Below are positions 21,267-33,200 of a stretch of DNA of 42,677 nucleotides, in pieces. A program made the position numbers and the translations under genes. Under the pieces are notes generated by a model. That model was not told the DNA's origin, did no database searches, and saw only the letters and a program-made list of their open reading frames with translations. How positions within the stretch are numbered: position 1 is the first letter of the stretch; each line of letters starts with the position of its first letter. Source of the stretch: Ettlia oleoabundans. Its lineage: Eukaryota; Chlorophyta; Chlorophyceae; Chlamydomonadales. Location of the stretch: positions 1,258 to 43,934 of the forward strand of contig JAAMXP010000606.1 of NCBI GenBank assembly GCA_019693395.1, given 5' to 3'.

Positions 21267-24200
21267 ATGCCGCTTCTCAACAGGCGGCCCTACACATTCA
21301 ATAGCACCGACCCCGCAGATCTAGACCCAGATGAACAGGTGAAATCTCAATCTGATTGATGCGTCTTATGCCTGGCACCCTGCTGCGCTCTCAAAATGAT
21401 CGCGCTTCTTTGAGTGTGTCTTGCCCGCTGGGATTCAGACGGCTTGCTTTCGACAATGCGCTTGGACTACCCTGCGCGATTGCGGGTCTGGTAGCCGATG
21501 CACTGCAGCTTGAGAGCTGCGGCTGTTGCGTCCACATGTGCACCGCTGCCGGTGTCCTGCGCTGCCTGTCCTCCTGTTGCAGGTCTGGGTTGTAAAGGCG
21601 ACAGGGGAGGTGTGCCGCAGCTATGAGGCCTATGTGCAAAAAGTAAAGCTGTATGAGGAGCCGGTGTGGACCTGCAAGTACAGCGGCAAGGGCGGGATGA
21701 CGCTGGAGGAGGCGCAAGCGGCGGAGCACAAGGCACTGACCGCGCTCAAAGGGGTGCGAGCGCTTTTATCACCTTTTGCACTCTCCGTTTTCTCCGGAGA
21801 ATTTCTCCGAATCTTTGGTTCTGATGCTATCAGCTACAAGTGCCTGGGGCATGCACCGAAGGGTGTTGCAGCCAGCTGTGGCGACGATTGTTGGGCCTGT
21901 TGCGAGACACTGTACATTGCAACTGTGATCAAGCCATTATTTGGGTGGTCCCTCTTGCAGTTTCCCAAAGACCTTGAAGAACAGGTGTGCCGCACCGTGC
22001 ACCACAGTTTGTTGCGGCTGGATGAGCTCGTTGGCAGCATCTATGACAGCTTGCGCCCGGCAGCAGCGCAGGAGGAGCAGAGCCAACAGGCTGCCCAGCA
22101 GCAGGCAGTTGGAGGAGAGCAGCAGCCGGTGCAGCAGGACAGTCCCTCGCCCTTTGGCAGCAAGGAGAATGAGCCTCAGCGCGGTGCCAGCGGCACGGCT
22201 GCGGATGCAGCAGCTGGCGAAAAGCCCGCTGCGGCAGGCGACCAGCCTGCCGAGGGAGCGGCCGGGGCTGTGGGGGCAGCGGCAGCTGAGCCTGCCACCG
22301 CCAAGAAGCCAGAGGGCGATGTCGCTGCAGTTGCGGGGGAGGGCAGCAAGAGCGGCAAGAAGGCCAAGACGCCCAAGGCACCTGTTTTTAAGCCGGTGCT
22401 CCGAACATATATTATTGAGGTGCGTAAGGGTGGGTTGGTCGGCGAATGGTGGGATGGGGAAGACCTGGGGGTCGATAGCTGGCATGCTGCTGTGGAAATT
22501 CACTCTATTCGGTACATATCGTCCCCTGGGTGCTGCCCTGCGCAAATCTTGATGACTCGGGCCTGGGCACGCATCTCACCCCGCCCCGCTGATGTGCCTG
22601 TTGCAGATTGCGGAACAGCAGGGCCCTGAGCATGCCACCAAGCAGGTGTGGGTGTTGAAGCCAGAACTGCGGGAGCAGTTTGGGCTGCCTGCAGAGGTGC
22701 CTGCGGACATTCAGGAAAAGCTGGCAGCCTCCGTCAAGGCACCGAAAAAGAAGCTGGGTAAGCTTGCCAATGTGTTGCCAATGTATCAAACGATGTTGTA
22801 GCTGCTTTGTGCATTTCTTCTATTTTGACTCTGGCTTGTTGAGTCGGGCAGAGCAGTACAACAGGATCTTCACGACTGTGTGCTCCAGTGATTGAAACTT
22901 ACTCGCCAACCACATCATGCCTTGGTTAAGAACTACGTGGTTGCCTGCTAGTCATGCAGATGCCCCCAAGGGCCTGGGCACCAAGTTGCCCGCCAAGAAG
23001 GAGGGCAAGAAGTCGGCAGCAGGAGCTGATGCGGGCTCTCGCTTGGTCTCTGCCCCTCCAGGCGGCAACAAGGGTGCTGCAGCGGCTGCTGCCGGCGGAG
23101 ATGCTGAGGGCACGACCGGCAAGGCAGCCAAGGAAAAGGTTCACATGGTTAGAGTTGAGGCAAAATCACTTGAGGTACGCTGGCTGATATGGTGGTGGCA
23201 CGTCGAGGGGGCCGAGGTGGGGTGGCAGTGCTGCTACCACACATTCGCAGCAGCAGGGCTTGCCTGGCTCCGATACACTCAAAAAGGCTGGGGCCCTGCA
23301 CGATTTCTGTGGTGCTGCAGCTCTAATGGTGCTCCTACATCTGTCCCTGCATGTGTTGCAGGAGGTGGAGCAGCAGTACAAGGAGGGCACGGTCAAGCAT
23401 GCGCTGGTGACAGTGCTGAAGGCAGTGCAGCCCCAGGCGCTGACCGTGCAGGGTGAGCGCGCTTAGCCTGATCCTGTTTACAGCTTGCAATCCAGTCACC
23501 CTGCTGAAACCCATGGGTCTCCGGTTTTTGCCAAGACCTGTCCACTGCTGCTGGTTATTTTGGGTTTCTTCGCGACTGATCCCTACTTGGTAGCCTGCCA
23601 CCTTTGCTAGCAGGCATCATTGACAAGGCCAAGGAGTTGGGCATCCAAGTGCTGGAGGAGAAGCAGAAGACCATCCCGTCCGTGAGTAGGATACATTCTT
23701 TGCTCCCTGCACTGTCCTTGGCGTGCTACAGCTGCAGGCCTTGCTTCAGACTCACGCATTGCTTTGATGATCGAACTCATCTAATCGTGTTCTTCGAATG
23801 TGTTGCATGCAGGCCCTAGCAACCGACCCCAACTTCCTTCGCCTCAGCAAGGGTGCCTACTCGCTGCACTGCTTCCACCCTGACAAGGAGCAGCTGGTCA
23901 AGGCACCGCAGCCCAAAGAGCCGAAGCAGTCGAAGAAGGCGGCATCAGCAGCTGCTGCAGCAGCGGCAGGCACTCCCGCTCCTGATGCTGCAGAGGCGGT
24001 CGAGGGAGGTGCCAGCACAGCGAACAAGGAGAAGGAAGCAGTTCCGATGGTGGCAGTGAAAGCCAAGCTGCTTGAGGTGGGTGGCAGCATTCATACTGAA
24101 GGTAGCAGGGGGGTTTGTGCCAAAGGGTGATAGATGCATCAGTTCAGATTGCTCCGCGCTGGGCGGCTGCTGCTGTTGTGTTCGTTCCCAAGTGGCAGCC

Positions 24201-27200
24201 TGCTTTGCGCATGTATAAGATAAGGAACTGGGATTGATGTACCGCCTTCCGTACCGCCCTGCAGGAGGTGGAGCAGCAGTACAAGGAGGGCACGGTCAAG
24301 CATGCGCTGGTGACAGTGCTGAAGGCAGTGCAGCCTCAGGCACTCACTGCGACAGGTGGGGCCCCAGAAACAGGTATGTGTTTTGTACTGGAATGGTTAT
24401 GAAACGAACGCAAACCTTCTTGCTTCCACCTTCTGATGTAGCTTATGTGACTCCCTTTTGGTGGTGGCTGACCGCGTGTTCAATGGTACCCGTTTTCGCA
24501 GGCATTATGGAGAAGGCCAAAGAGCTGGAACTGCAAGTGCTAGAGGAGAAGCAGAAGGCCATCCCCCAGGTCCGCATGAAAGTTTGTCCTCTGCCTCGTG
24601 CTTGCTGCAGTTGTGTGCCGGCTGCCAAATCCCTGGAGGCACCCACACCCTGGCACATTATACTGGTATCTGGTTTGCTTGTTGAAACCCGCTTTACTGC
24701 AGGCCTTAGCCAATGATCCCACCTTCCTTCGACTCAGCAAGGGCGCCTACTCGCTGCATTGCTTCCACCCCGACAAAGAGCAGCTGGTCAAGGCACCGCA
24801 GCCCAAAAAACGCAAGATGTCGGAGCACTTTGCGGGTGAGCGGTGGCAGCAGGCGTTTACAGTGCCATCCCGCCTGCACATACAATTGATCCACTACCCC
24901 GTGCCCCTCTCACACTGCTTCATCAGTTTTTGGTTGAATAAGTTCGGTGGTTGCTGCAAAAAGTTCGGGAAGCAACACAGGCGCCTTCTTCCTTCAGTGC
25001 TTGCAGATGGTGAGGAGCCTGGCAGCAAAGCGGCCAGGCAGGAGGGCTCTGCTGCGCCGCAGGGAGGCGAAGAGGTGGACAGCATCACCAAGGTATGTTT
25101 CTTTCCTGCTGCATGTTGTTACCGTTGCTGGGCCGGTGTGAAAGGCGGTAATGTAATAGTGTGTATGCAGCCGTGTGGGTTGTTGAGCATGCATGACGCC
25201 TCGTCTTGAGAGTAATGCAAGCCCTGCCGCAGGCTGAGCAGCAGGTGAAGCAAACCAGGCGTGCGCTGACGCTGCACCGTGGTGCCCTGGAGAAAGCACA
25301 GGTGCACCGTGCGGCAGCCAGCACCGCCGATGGTTTTGTTTTCCGCATGCACCTGCCAGAGATGGGGGTTTCCCCAGCCCGCCACCCGAACCAGTTCCAC
25401 CTCCGCTGCCTCGCGGCACCTGTTCTTCACACGTCTTGGAACCCTTGCCCTTCTGGTTATGAGCATGTTCACCACCCTGCCTGGTAGTTATCATTATGCC
25501 GTTGTTATGCTGAAAGATCATTCTGCTCCGTCGATTCCTTGTCACAGGCTGAATATGATGCTGCCAAGGCGGCGTTTGAGGAGGACAAGAAGAAGTCCAA
25601 GACTCCAGTCAAGGAGCGCCCCTGTGACATTCACAGTGAGTTACTGCACGCACGCGTGCTGGCTTCCCTATTCCTACAAATGGGCGCATTTGTTTCCCAG
25701 CTGACCATTCCGGTGGATCTGTGCGCCTGAAGCGGGGATACCGTAGCTTTCCTGCCTGCCTCATTCTGCTGCTGTCCTGCGTTTCCTGCCTTCAGTCCCC
25801 GCAGAGCAACTGGCCCAGTTTGAGCTGACAGAGGAGGAGCGGCAGTTCAAGGGGGAGGCTGATGACCGCAAGGCGCTGCTGGAGCACAGGCAAGTCAATG
25901 CTGATTGCTGCTTCAGGCAGCTGAAGCGCCTAGCCTACCATCCTCTTGTTTTGTCTCATATCCGTCATGCTGTTATTTCGTCTCTTGTCTCAGTCGTGCC
26001 TGTCGGTGCTGCTCGCAGTACCGCAAACTGAAGCAGCTAGAAAAGCAGCTTGCATATGGAACGTGGCTTTAGCCCGCCCGCTACCTCCCGCTGTGCTGGC
26101 AGGTCAAGGGAGGGGTGTCCCTTGGCTGCCGGCTATACCCGCAGGCACGGTTATGAGTCGGCCGGTACGGCTCCCCTGCCCAGGTCCAGTAGGGCCTAAG
26201 TAGCGGGGTTATGTAACACACACCAGTGCACTATGTTTTATGCACATTGACACTAGAAGCGTATTCCTTATGCAGGCAGAAGCTGCAGGCGCGTGCCAAG
26301 GAGCTTGAGAAGGCGAAGAAAGCGTTCCTGGAGGCTGAGCGCCAGAAGCGGGAGAAGGCTTCCAAGGAGAGCGTCAAGGAGATGCGGGTGGGTGTAGTGA
26401 AACTAGTTATAGAGTAATGGTAAGGTAATGAAATGAGGTTTGGGGCATGATGTGGCAGGAGGGGCTGGATGTCTCGAATGGGCTGCCGACACAGCAGGGT
26501 GGCAGGGGCGCTGGCTGCATATGGTGTGGCTGGCCATCAGTCAGCAGCCGCCGTCCCAAGCAGTTGCTGTGCATGACGAGTTAGGCCCCATCCCATTCAA
26601 CATCCAATCAACTTCGATGTTGCCCACCACTGTCAACAGGCGGCTGAGATTGCTTTCCGCAAAGCGGAGCGGGCACTTGAGCACGAGCGACGAGCAACAG
26701 AGAGCGCCGAGAAGGTCGCAGCCGCAGCAGAGAAGAAGCTCGAAAAGTGCGCATGGTCGGCAGTGTGATGAGCTTGCCTGCCTACAAATTGACCTGCTGT
26801 TGCAATCATGAGCAGGTGAAAGTGTCTGCTCTCTTCGTATCCCGTAATTGTGCAATGTTTACCTACCCTCTATGTTCCTGCAGGGAGAAAGAGAAGGCTG
26901 TTCGGGGTGAGGAGAAGGCCAAGGAGCGTGAGGAGCGAGAGAAGCAGGTGGGTGGCAGGGGGAGGGGAGCCACGCATTTTGATTCTATTCTGGGTTGGAA
27001 TTTTTGCCCGATTGATGCATGTTTGAGTAACGGCCGCACCTCAGCTCCATGCACAATACTCTGATTACCGCACCGCATTGGACTGCTGGTGCCGCCATTG
27101 CACACTCGCCAACTTCATGCTCACCCATGCTCCGGCCCGCTCTTGTCCCTTCCGCAGAAGCAAGCGGAGCGTGAGGAGCGCGAGCGGCGGCGTGCCGAGG

Positions 27201-30200
27201 CAGCCAAGGCCAAGGAGGAGGCCAAGAGGTACCCCATGGAGGACCTGGAGCTGCTGCAGGAGCTGCGCCAGAAGGCGACAGAGGCGGGTGAGTGATTGTC
27301 AGTATGCAGTGGCTATAGCGGCAGCGGCCGGGTTTAGGAATTGCTGGGGAGGTGCGCCCATCTGCGGCAGAAACGGTTGAGCGGGTTGGCGGCTGCTGCA
27401 GCAGTGGGCAGAGCAGCCCTGGTATTTACTTCAAGTGGTGGCCGTGGCGTTGTATGCAAGAAAGGTAAGATTGTTACCTGGTAGACGGCTTGGGGTCTAC
27501 ATTTAGCAGTTTGATTTGAGATTCTTTGTTGGCTGCTGTTGGACTGCTTGCAGCCCCTGCTGATATCTGCTGTGTGGCTGGCAAAGTGCAGGCGAGGAGG
27601 TGCCACCGGAGGATGTGGAGCAGCCTCACTGGATGGGACCTGAGGACTCGCAGGTGAGGCTGGCTATGGCTTCAACCTAGCTCTAGGCAACCCATCCTTG
27701 GCTACAACACAACTTGGTGTATGTTGTCAGGTGGTCACCATACCATTCGCGTATTGTAATCCGTGATGGCTGGGCTGATAGGCACGGCCATTTGCGCTGG
27801 GTGCTCGCATCCTCACTTCCCTCCTCGAACTTCCAATCTTCCCAAACGTCTTGCAGCGGCTGAGCACGGCGCTCTACGTGGCCGACTTTATCACCCAGTT
27901 CAGCAAGCAGCTGGGCTGCCGTGCCCTCAACTACGAACACCTGCAGAAAGTGCTGGAAGGTGCGCACATGGGCCATTATTGGGTGTGGCATGGAGAAATG
28001 ACGCATGAGGCAGGGAATTCAGGCTGCAAGGCGCATGAAGCTGTTGTGAGTGAATCATAGCATTGTCCAGAGCTGCTGTCGTGGATGCCTGCAACCGTGT
28101 GACAGAGGTTGTGACTGGCCAATAGAAATTGTGATAGAGGTTGTGGCTGGCCAATAAATGAGTGTCGACCACAGCGCTGTTGTCTCCATCCCCTGCGCTT
28201 TATGTCACTTCTGTTGGGCTCATATTTTATTTGCTTGCATCTCTGCAGATGCCACCAGGGGAGGCGGCGGCGAGGATGACTACAACGTCTCTGTGCTGCA
28301 CGCTGTGTATGAGCGCCTGCTGCGGGTGAGGCTGATGGCAGCAGCCGGGGAGCCCACAAGCGGCTTGTTGGTTGCGTTGGTGCCTCAGATTGGCTGCAAC
28401 CCGAACATCGTAAAAAGTTGGGGAAGCCATTCAAAGGCAAAGCTGATTTTGGGTGGTGGACTGAGAACCTTTAGTCAGTCCAAAGCACACGCAAATTTCC
28501 CGAGTGCCCATAACAAGATGTCACATGAGGTTATCCAGTGGTGTGGCTGTTGGCCTGGCTCCCCTGTTGCAGGTAGTTCTGGACGACTTACGTGCTGAGG
28601 AGGAGGCCACAGCGCAAGAAAAGCGCTGGGGTGCTCTGCTCAGGTGGTTAGCGCTCGGCAATGCACCCCCATTATTGAGCAATGGCTGGCGGGGCCTTGT
28701 GTGCACGATGGTGCCGTACCTGCACCCCTCCATTCGAGCGTGTTTATGCCGCACTTGATACCTTGGTGACCACCTGCACTGCTGCCACTCGTGACCCCCA
28801 CACCCACCACACCACCACCACCCATGTCCCCCTCCCCATCCTTCCACCTATACCCACCCCACCCTCCCATTTGCACACACGCAGCGAGGGCACGTGGCCT
28901 GAGGTGCTGCGGCGCTTTGTGCTGACGCGTGCGGCTGAGGAGGAGGTCCACATGTAAGCCCAGCTCGTGGCCTAATGCACCAGCTGATGAAGATGCCCAG
29001 CTGCAATGCGTGGTTGTTTTGGGGCGCAGCTTCCCGTATTGGGCTCACCCAGTAGAAACTCAACCCGTTCTCCTTCCCCGTCTTGCAGGCGCCCCGACCG
29101 ACCGGCAATCATGAGCGCCACCATGCTAGCCTTTGACTCCGTGGACAGGCTCACACATGATCAGCACCTGGCGCTGCTGCGCTTTCTTTGTGACGCTGTG
29201 TTGGACAGCGAGAAGATGCGGGGCGTGCTGCAGCGTGAGTTGGTATCGTGGAAATTATCAACCCCAAGCTTTAGCAAGCACTTTTGTGTCGTCGGGCAGG
29301 TGCTGTCCCTGCAGCCCCTGCCTTCCATGTAAGGTTGCATTGCAGTGCAACCATACAATCAATGTTTGGGCTCTGGCGAGCGTTTTGGGCGAACTGCGTC
29401 ATTGTATCATACTATGCGCAGGACGTGAGGATGAGGCTGTGGATGTGAAGCGTGATGTGAGGGAGGAGCTGGCAGAGCAGCGCAAGCAGCTTAAGGAGAT
29501 GCTGGATGCAGGTGGGTGGAGGTGGGTGGGCCTGCGTGGGTGGGTGGGTAGCGGTTTTGGGGGGTTGAGCAACTTGGCAGCAGGCTGCTGCTCCTCAAGC
29601 AAAGAAGCTTGGGCAATATGCAGGTCGTGGGTTGGGCAAGGTGTGATTGTGTGCCTGGATCCTTGTGCTCTGCTGCAGAGAAGGAGGAGCGGAAGCGCAA
29701 GCGCGAGGAGGAGCGGCGCGCAGCGGAAGAGGAGAAGGAAAAGGCGGCAGCAGAGGCGGCAGCTGCTGCGGCAGCCGCGGGGGGGGTACAGGGCGGTGCA
29801 GCGGCTGCTGCGGCTGCGCAGCAGGACAACCAGAAGCCTCAGTCCAAGCAGGCAGCAGGGGCTACTGCCCCCATGGAGGTTGACGAGCCGTCTTTTGAGC
29901 TGCCTGAGCGACTGCGGGAGTATACCGGTTCACCCGACGACAAGAAGGCGCTGCTGCAGTGGCGCCAGGAGCAGCAGGTGACTCGAGGGCGAAGTGGGTT
30001 TTTGACTCAGCTGAGCTGGCCTGGGCTTGACCTTGCGCCCCTGTTGTCACATGCTGGTGGAGCATCTTGGTGAAGGGCAAAACTAGTTTGGCACCAAAGA
30101 GCAGCTAACTCCTGGTTTCTATTTAGCTTTCGGGCTTCAGCCTGGGGGCACAGCTGCATGCGTGATCCTTGTATTGTCGCTGTTTCTGATTTCACTGCAA

Positions 30201-33200
30201 CCAGTTGCATCGTCCCTGCCGCCATGTACCAGGCCGAGAAGCGGCGGCTGGAGAAGGAGCGCAACAAGTGGGTGGCAGAGCAGCTGAGGCGACAGCGCGA
30301 GCAGGAAGCGGCCGAGAAGGCAGCGGTGAGTGGGTGGTTGGATCGAGCTGCATGGTGGCATAGCCTGTAGTTTGGCGACACACCACCGCTGGCTTATCAA
30401 CCCAGATCGAGACCGCATCCACAATAGGGAGGGCACTGTGTGCCACGTTAGGTATGTCTCTGCAAGGACAAGCAGTGCATGCCGCCGCACACCCCTTGGC
30501 ATGTGCAGCGGGAGGCGGAGAAGGCCAAGCAGCGGGAGAAAGAAGAGAAGGAGGAGGCAATCATCCGGTGAGTGGGTGCTTTAGAGGGATTGTATATCGT
30601 GCTGGGTTAGAGTGGCATAGCATTTACACCTGACAGCGCATGTCCGTCAGCTGGGCTGCAAACAGAAAAGCCTGCTTCAGCTCATGTCTAGTGTGCCAGT
30701 GTCTTTCAAATGCCACACACCCACCGGGACCTTTGACTGCCTGCCCTTGTCCTCCTGCCTGCTATATATGCCTGGTTGCAGGGCTCAGGAGGCACTTGAG
30801 GAGAAGCTGGAGAAGTACAGTGTGCGGCGCGTTCCGCTGGGCCTGGACCGCCACCACAGGCGGTACTGGTGGGGCCTGGCTGGGCACCGGCCAGTGCTGT
30901 ATGTGGAGAATGCTGAGGTGGGTCCCCTTGCTGATATTTGATCGCTTCCCTCAGATGCCAGAGTTGCATTTGCTTGGTACAGTGTGCCTAAACGGAGGGA
31001 GAACCGGGGCATGGACTGGCAGCCTGCATACAGCGCTGGCCTCTGATGCTGCCACTGTTGATGCAACTGCTGTAATCACTGTCATTTGCGGCTTTCTGGG
31101 CCCAAACTTGCAGGGCTGCTGGGGTTCCATCTCCACCCTAGCTGAGCTGGATGCACTGGTTGCCTCTCTGGACAGGCGGGGGGTGCGGGAACTGGCGCTG
31201 GCTGAGGTGAGGCCACGCCGCCTGCTGGCCCCAGCCGAGCCGTGATGCTTTGCCGCTGCGTGGGCCCGTGCTGCTTTGGGAGCCAGTTGCAGGACATGCT
31301 TGACGGGCTGCTGCTTCGCCATAGAGCTCCTTCCCTGTAACAAGCTCACTTCCTCTGAATCACCTAACCCTTCTTTGCGCCTCTTGCTTATTCCAGGCCG
31401 TAGAGAAGCGATTCCAGAGCATCAGCATCGCCATGCAGCGTGCCGAGCGCGCAGCTGCGGCAGCTGGCGGCGAGCGGGTGGGCAAGCAGGAAAAGGAACG
31501 GGCTGAGCCGCCGCGGCGCAGCGGCAGGCAGACACAGCAGGTGTGCGTGGGCCTGGTTACTATCTTCATGTACAGGCAAAGGACTCCCCAGTCATTTCCT
31601 TCCGCGCTCTGAAAACCTCGCCGCGCTGTCCGCTTTTCTGCAGACGGAGTTCTTCGATCCTGTCAAAGCAGGCTCCAAGGCAGCCGACTCAGACGCAGCA
31701 GCGTCGGGATTGGCTGCCCTTTTCGGCCCTGCCGAATGTGCCTCCATTGAGCAGGCAGCTGAGGAGATGCTGGAGCTGCAGAGCACAGCAGGGGCGCTAG
31801 TGTCGCCACCGGAGGGCTGCAGCCGCTGGAAGGAGTGGACAGCTGCTGTCAAGCCGGCGGCTGATGGAGAGCTTGAGGAAGGCACTAGCGGGAAGCCCAC
31901 GGCGGCGGCAGTACGCAACCGGCTGCAGGTGTGTGCTGCTGCTTTTCATCCACGCACATAAACCTTGCTCTGCAGCTGCTGTTCGGGCATTGGGAGGTGC
32001 TGCTGATGTTGGCAGCGGTATTCCTAGCTTTCAAAACCGAGTGACGTTGTGCTGCATGGAATTGCCAGCCATCAGTGCAGCAAAGCGACAGCGGCACGCA
32101 TAGCAACACCATGTATGCCGAGACAAAAAAGAGTGGCGTGCGTGACTTCAGGCACGCCGCAATGTGTGTTTCCTTAGCCTGCATGGTTTGCCCACCCCAC
32201 TGATGTGTCTTTCAAGTCTTTCTTCCAGCACCGCTGATGTGTCTTTGAGTTCTTTCTTCCTGGCAGGCCAAGCTGATGGAGCTGGAGGGCGCCCTGCTGG
32301 CCGAGTCGGTTGGGGGGCTAGCGGCATATGAAGACTCTTCAGGTGGGTGCTCCTATACCTTGCTTGCTGATTGTGTTGTAATGTAACTCAAAGGCTCCTG
32401 GTCCTGAGGGTGCGTTTTGGCTTCAAGTTTCGTCAACGGGATGCCCATGATGCCCATTCATAATCCATCACGCAACAGTGTTTTTGGCACAACCTTTCTC
32501 GTCCGCGTGGCGCATGTTTCCACCTGCAGATGAGGAGGGCAGCGAGGGAGCAGATGAGGGGCAGGCCAGCAAGGAGGGTTCACCGGCCGGCGAGGGTGGC
32601 GCCTCTATCGCACAGGTCAGAGTTTGCCGTCGTTGTCAACAAAGCCTTGCTGGCCATTGCCGCGGCTGCATACAGCCAGACGCCTGCACCTCTCATGTAT
32701 GCAGTCAGCGGCACTTACGGTACTATTGAAGCATGCGCATCACACACACACACACACATTCCCATGCCCCGTTTCCTGCCTGTCTTTGTGCCCAGTCTGG
32801 CCTGTCGTCCTTCATGCCCTTTAAATCCCCCTTCCTACCTACCCACAGTCCCCCCAACCCCCATTCCCCCCCATGTACCCGCAGTCCGCCCAACAGGTGC
32901 TGGATGTAGTTGATGACCTGTTCAGCCCTACCAAGCGCCCCGATGTGGCCTACCTTTGGAAGACGCAGCTCGAACGCAACGCCTGGCAGGTGCGCACTAG
33001 GGACCATTGGTTGCCTGGGTCAGGAACTTTTCACAAAGGTCCATTGGGTCACTGGGTCAGCAACTTCACACACAAAATGCAGCACATGGCAAACGAGGGG
33101 GCATGTGCATGGGGCACAGTGGTACAGTGGCAGCTGCAAAAAGGTCTGGAGTGTCTGATGTTTACACCTGCTGAGTGCACAGATACCTTGACGCCTCTTC

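Noticed and set aside
21937..22552. Open frames of ~200 codons on both strands inside exon 3 of the WAC-DDT gene
   Set aside because: They are alternative frames of an Ala/Gln/Glu-rich coding exon whose true frame continues the WAC domain with correct splice phase.
29133..29981. A 282-codon plus-strand open frame
   Set aside because: It crosses two well-supported introns and reads exons in the wrong frame; the spliced frame gives the WHIM-linked charged region instead.
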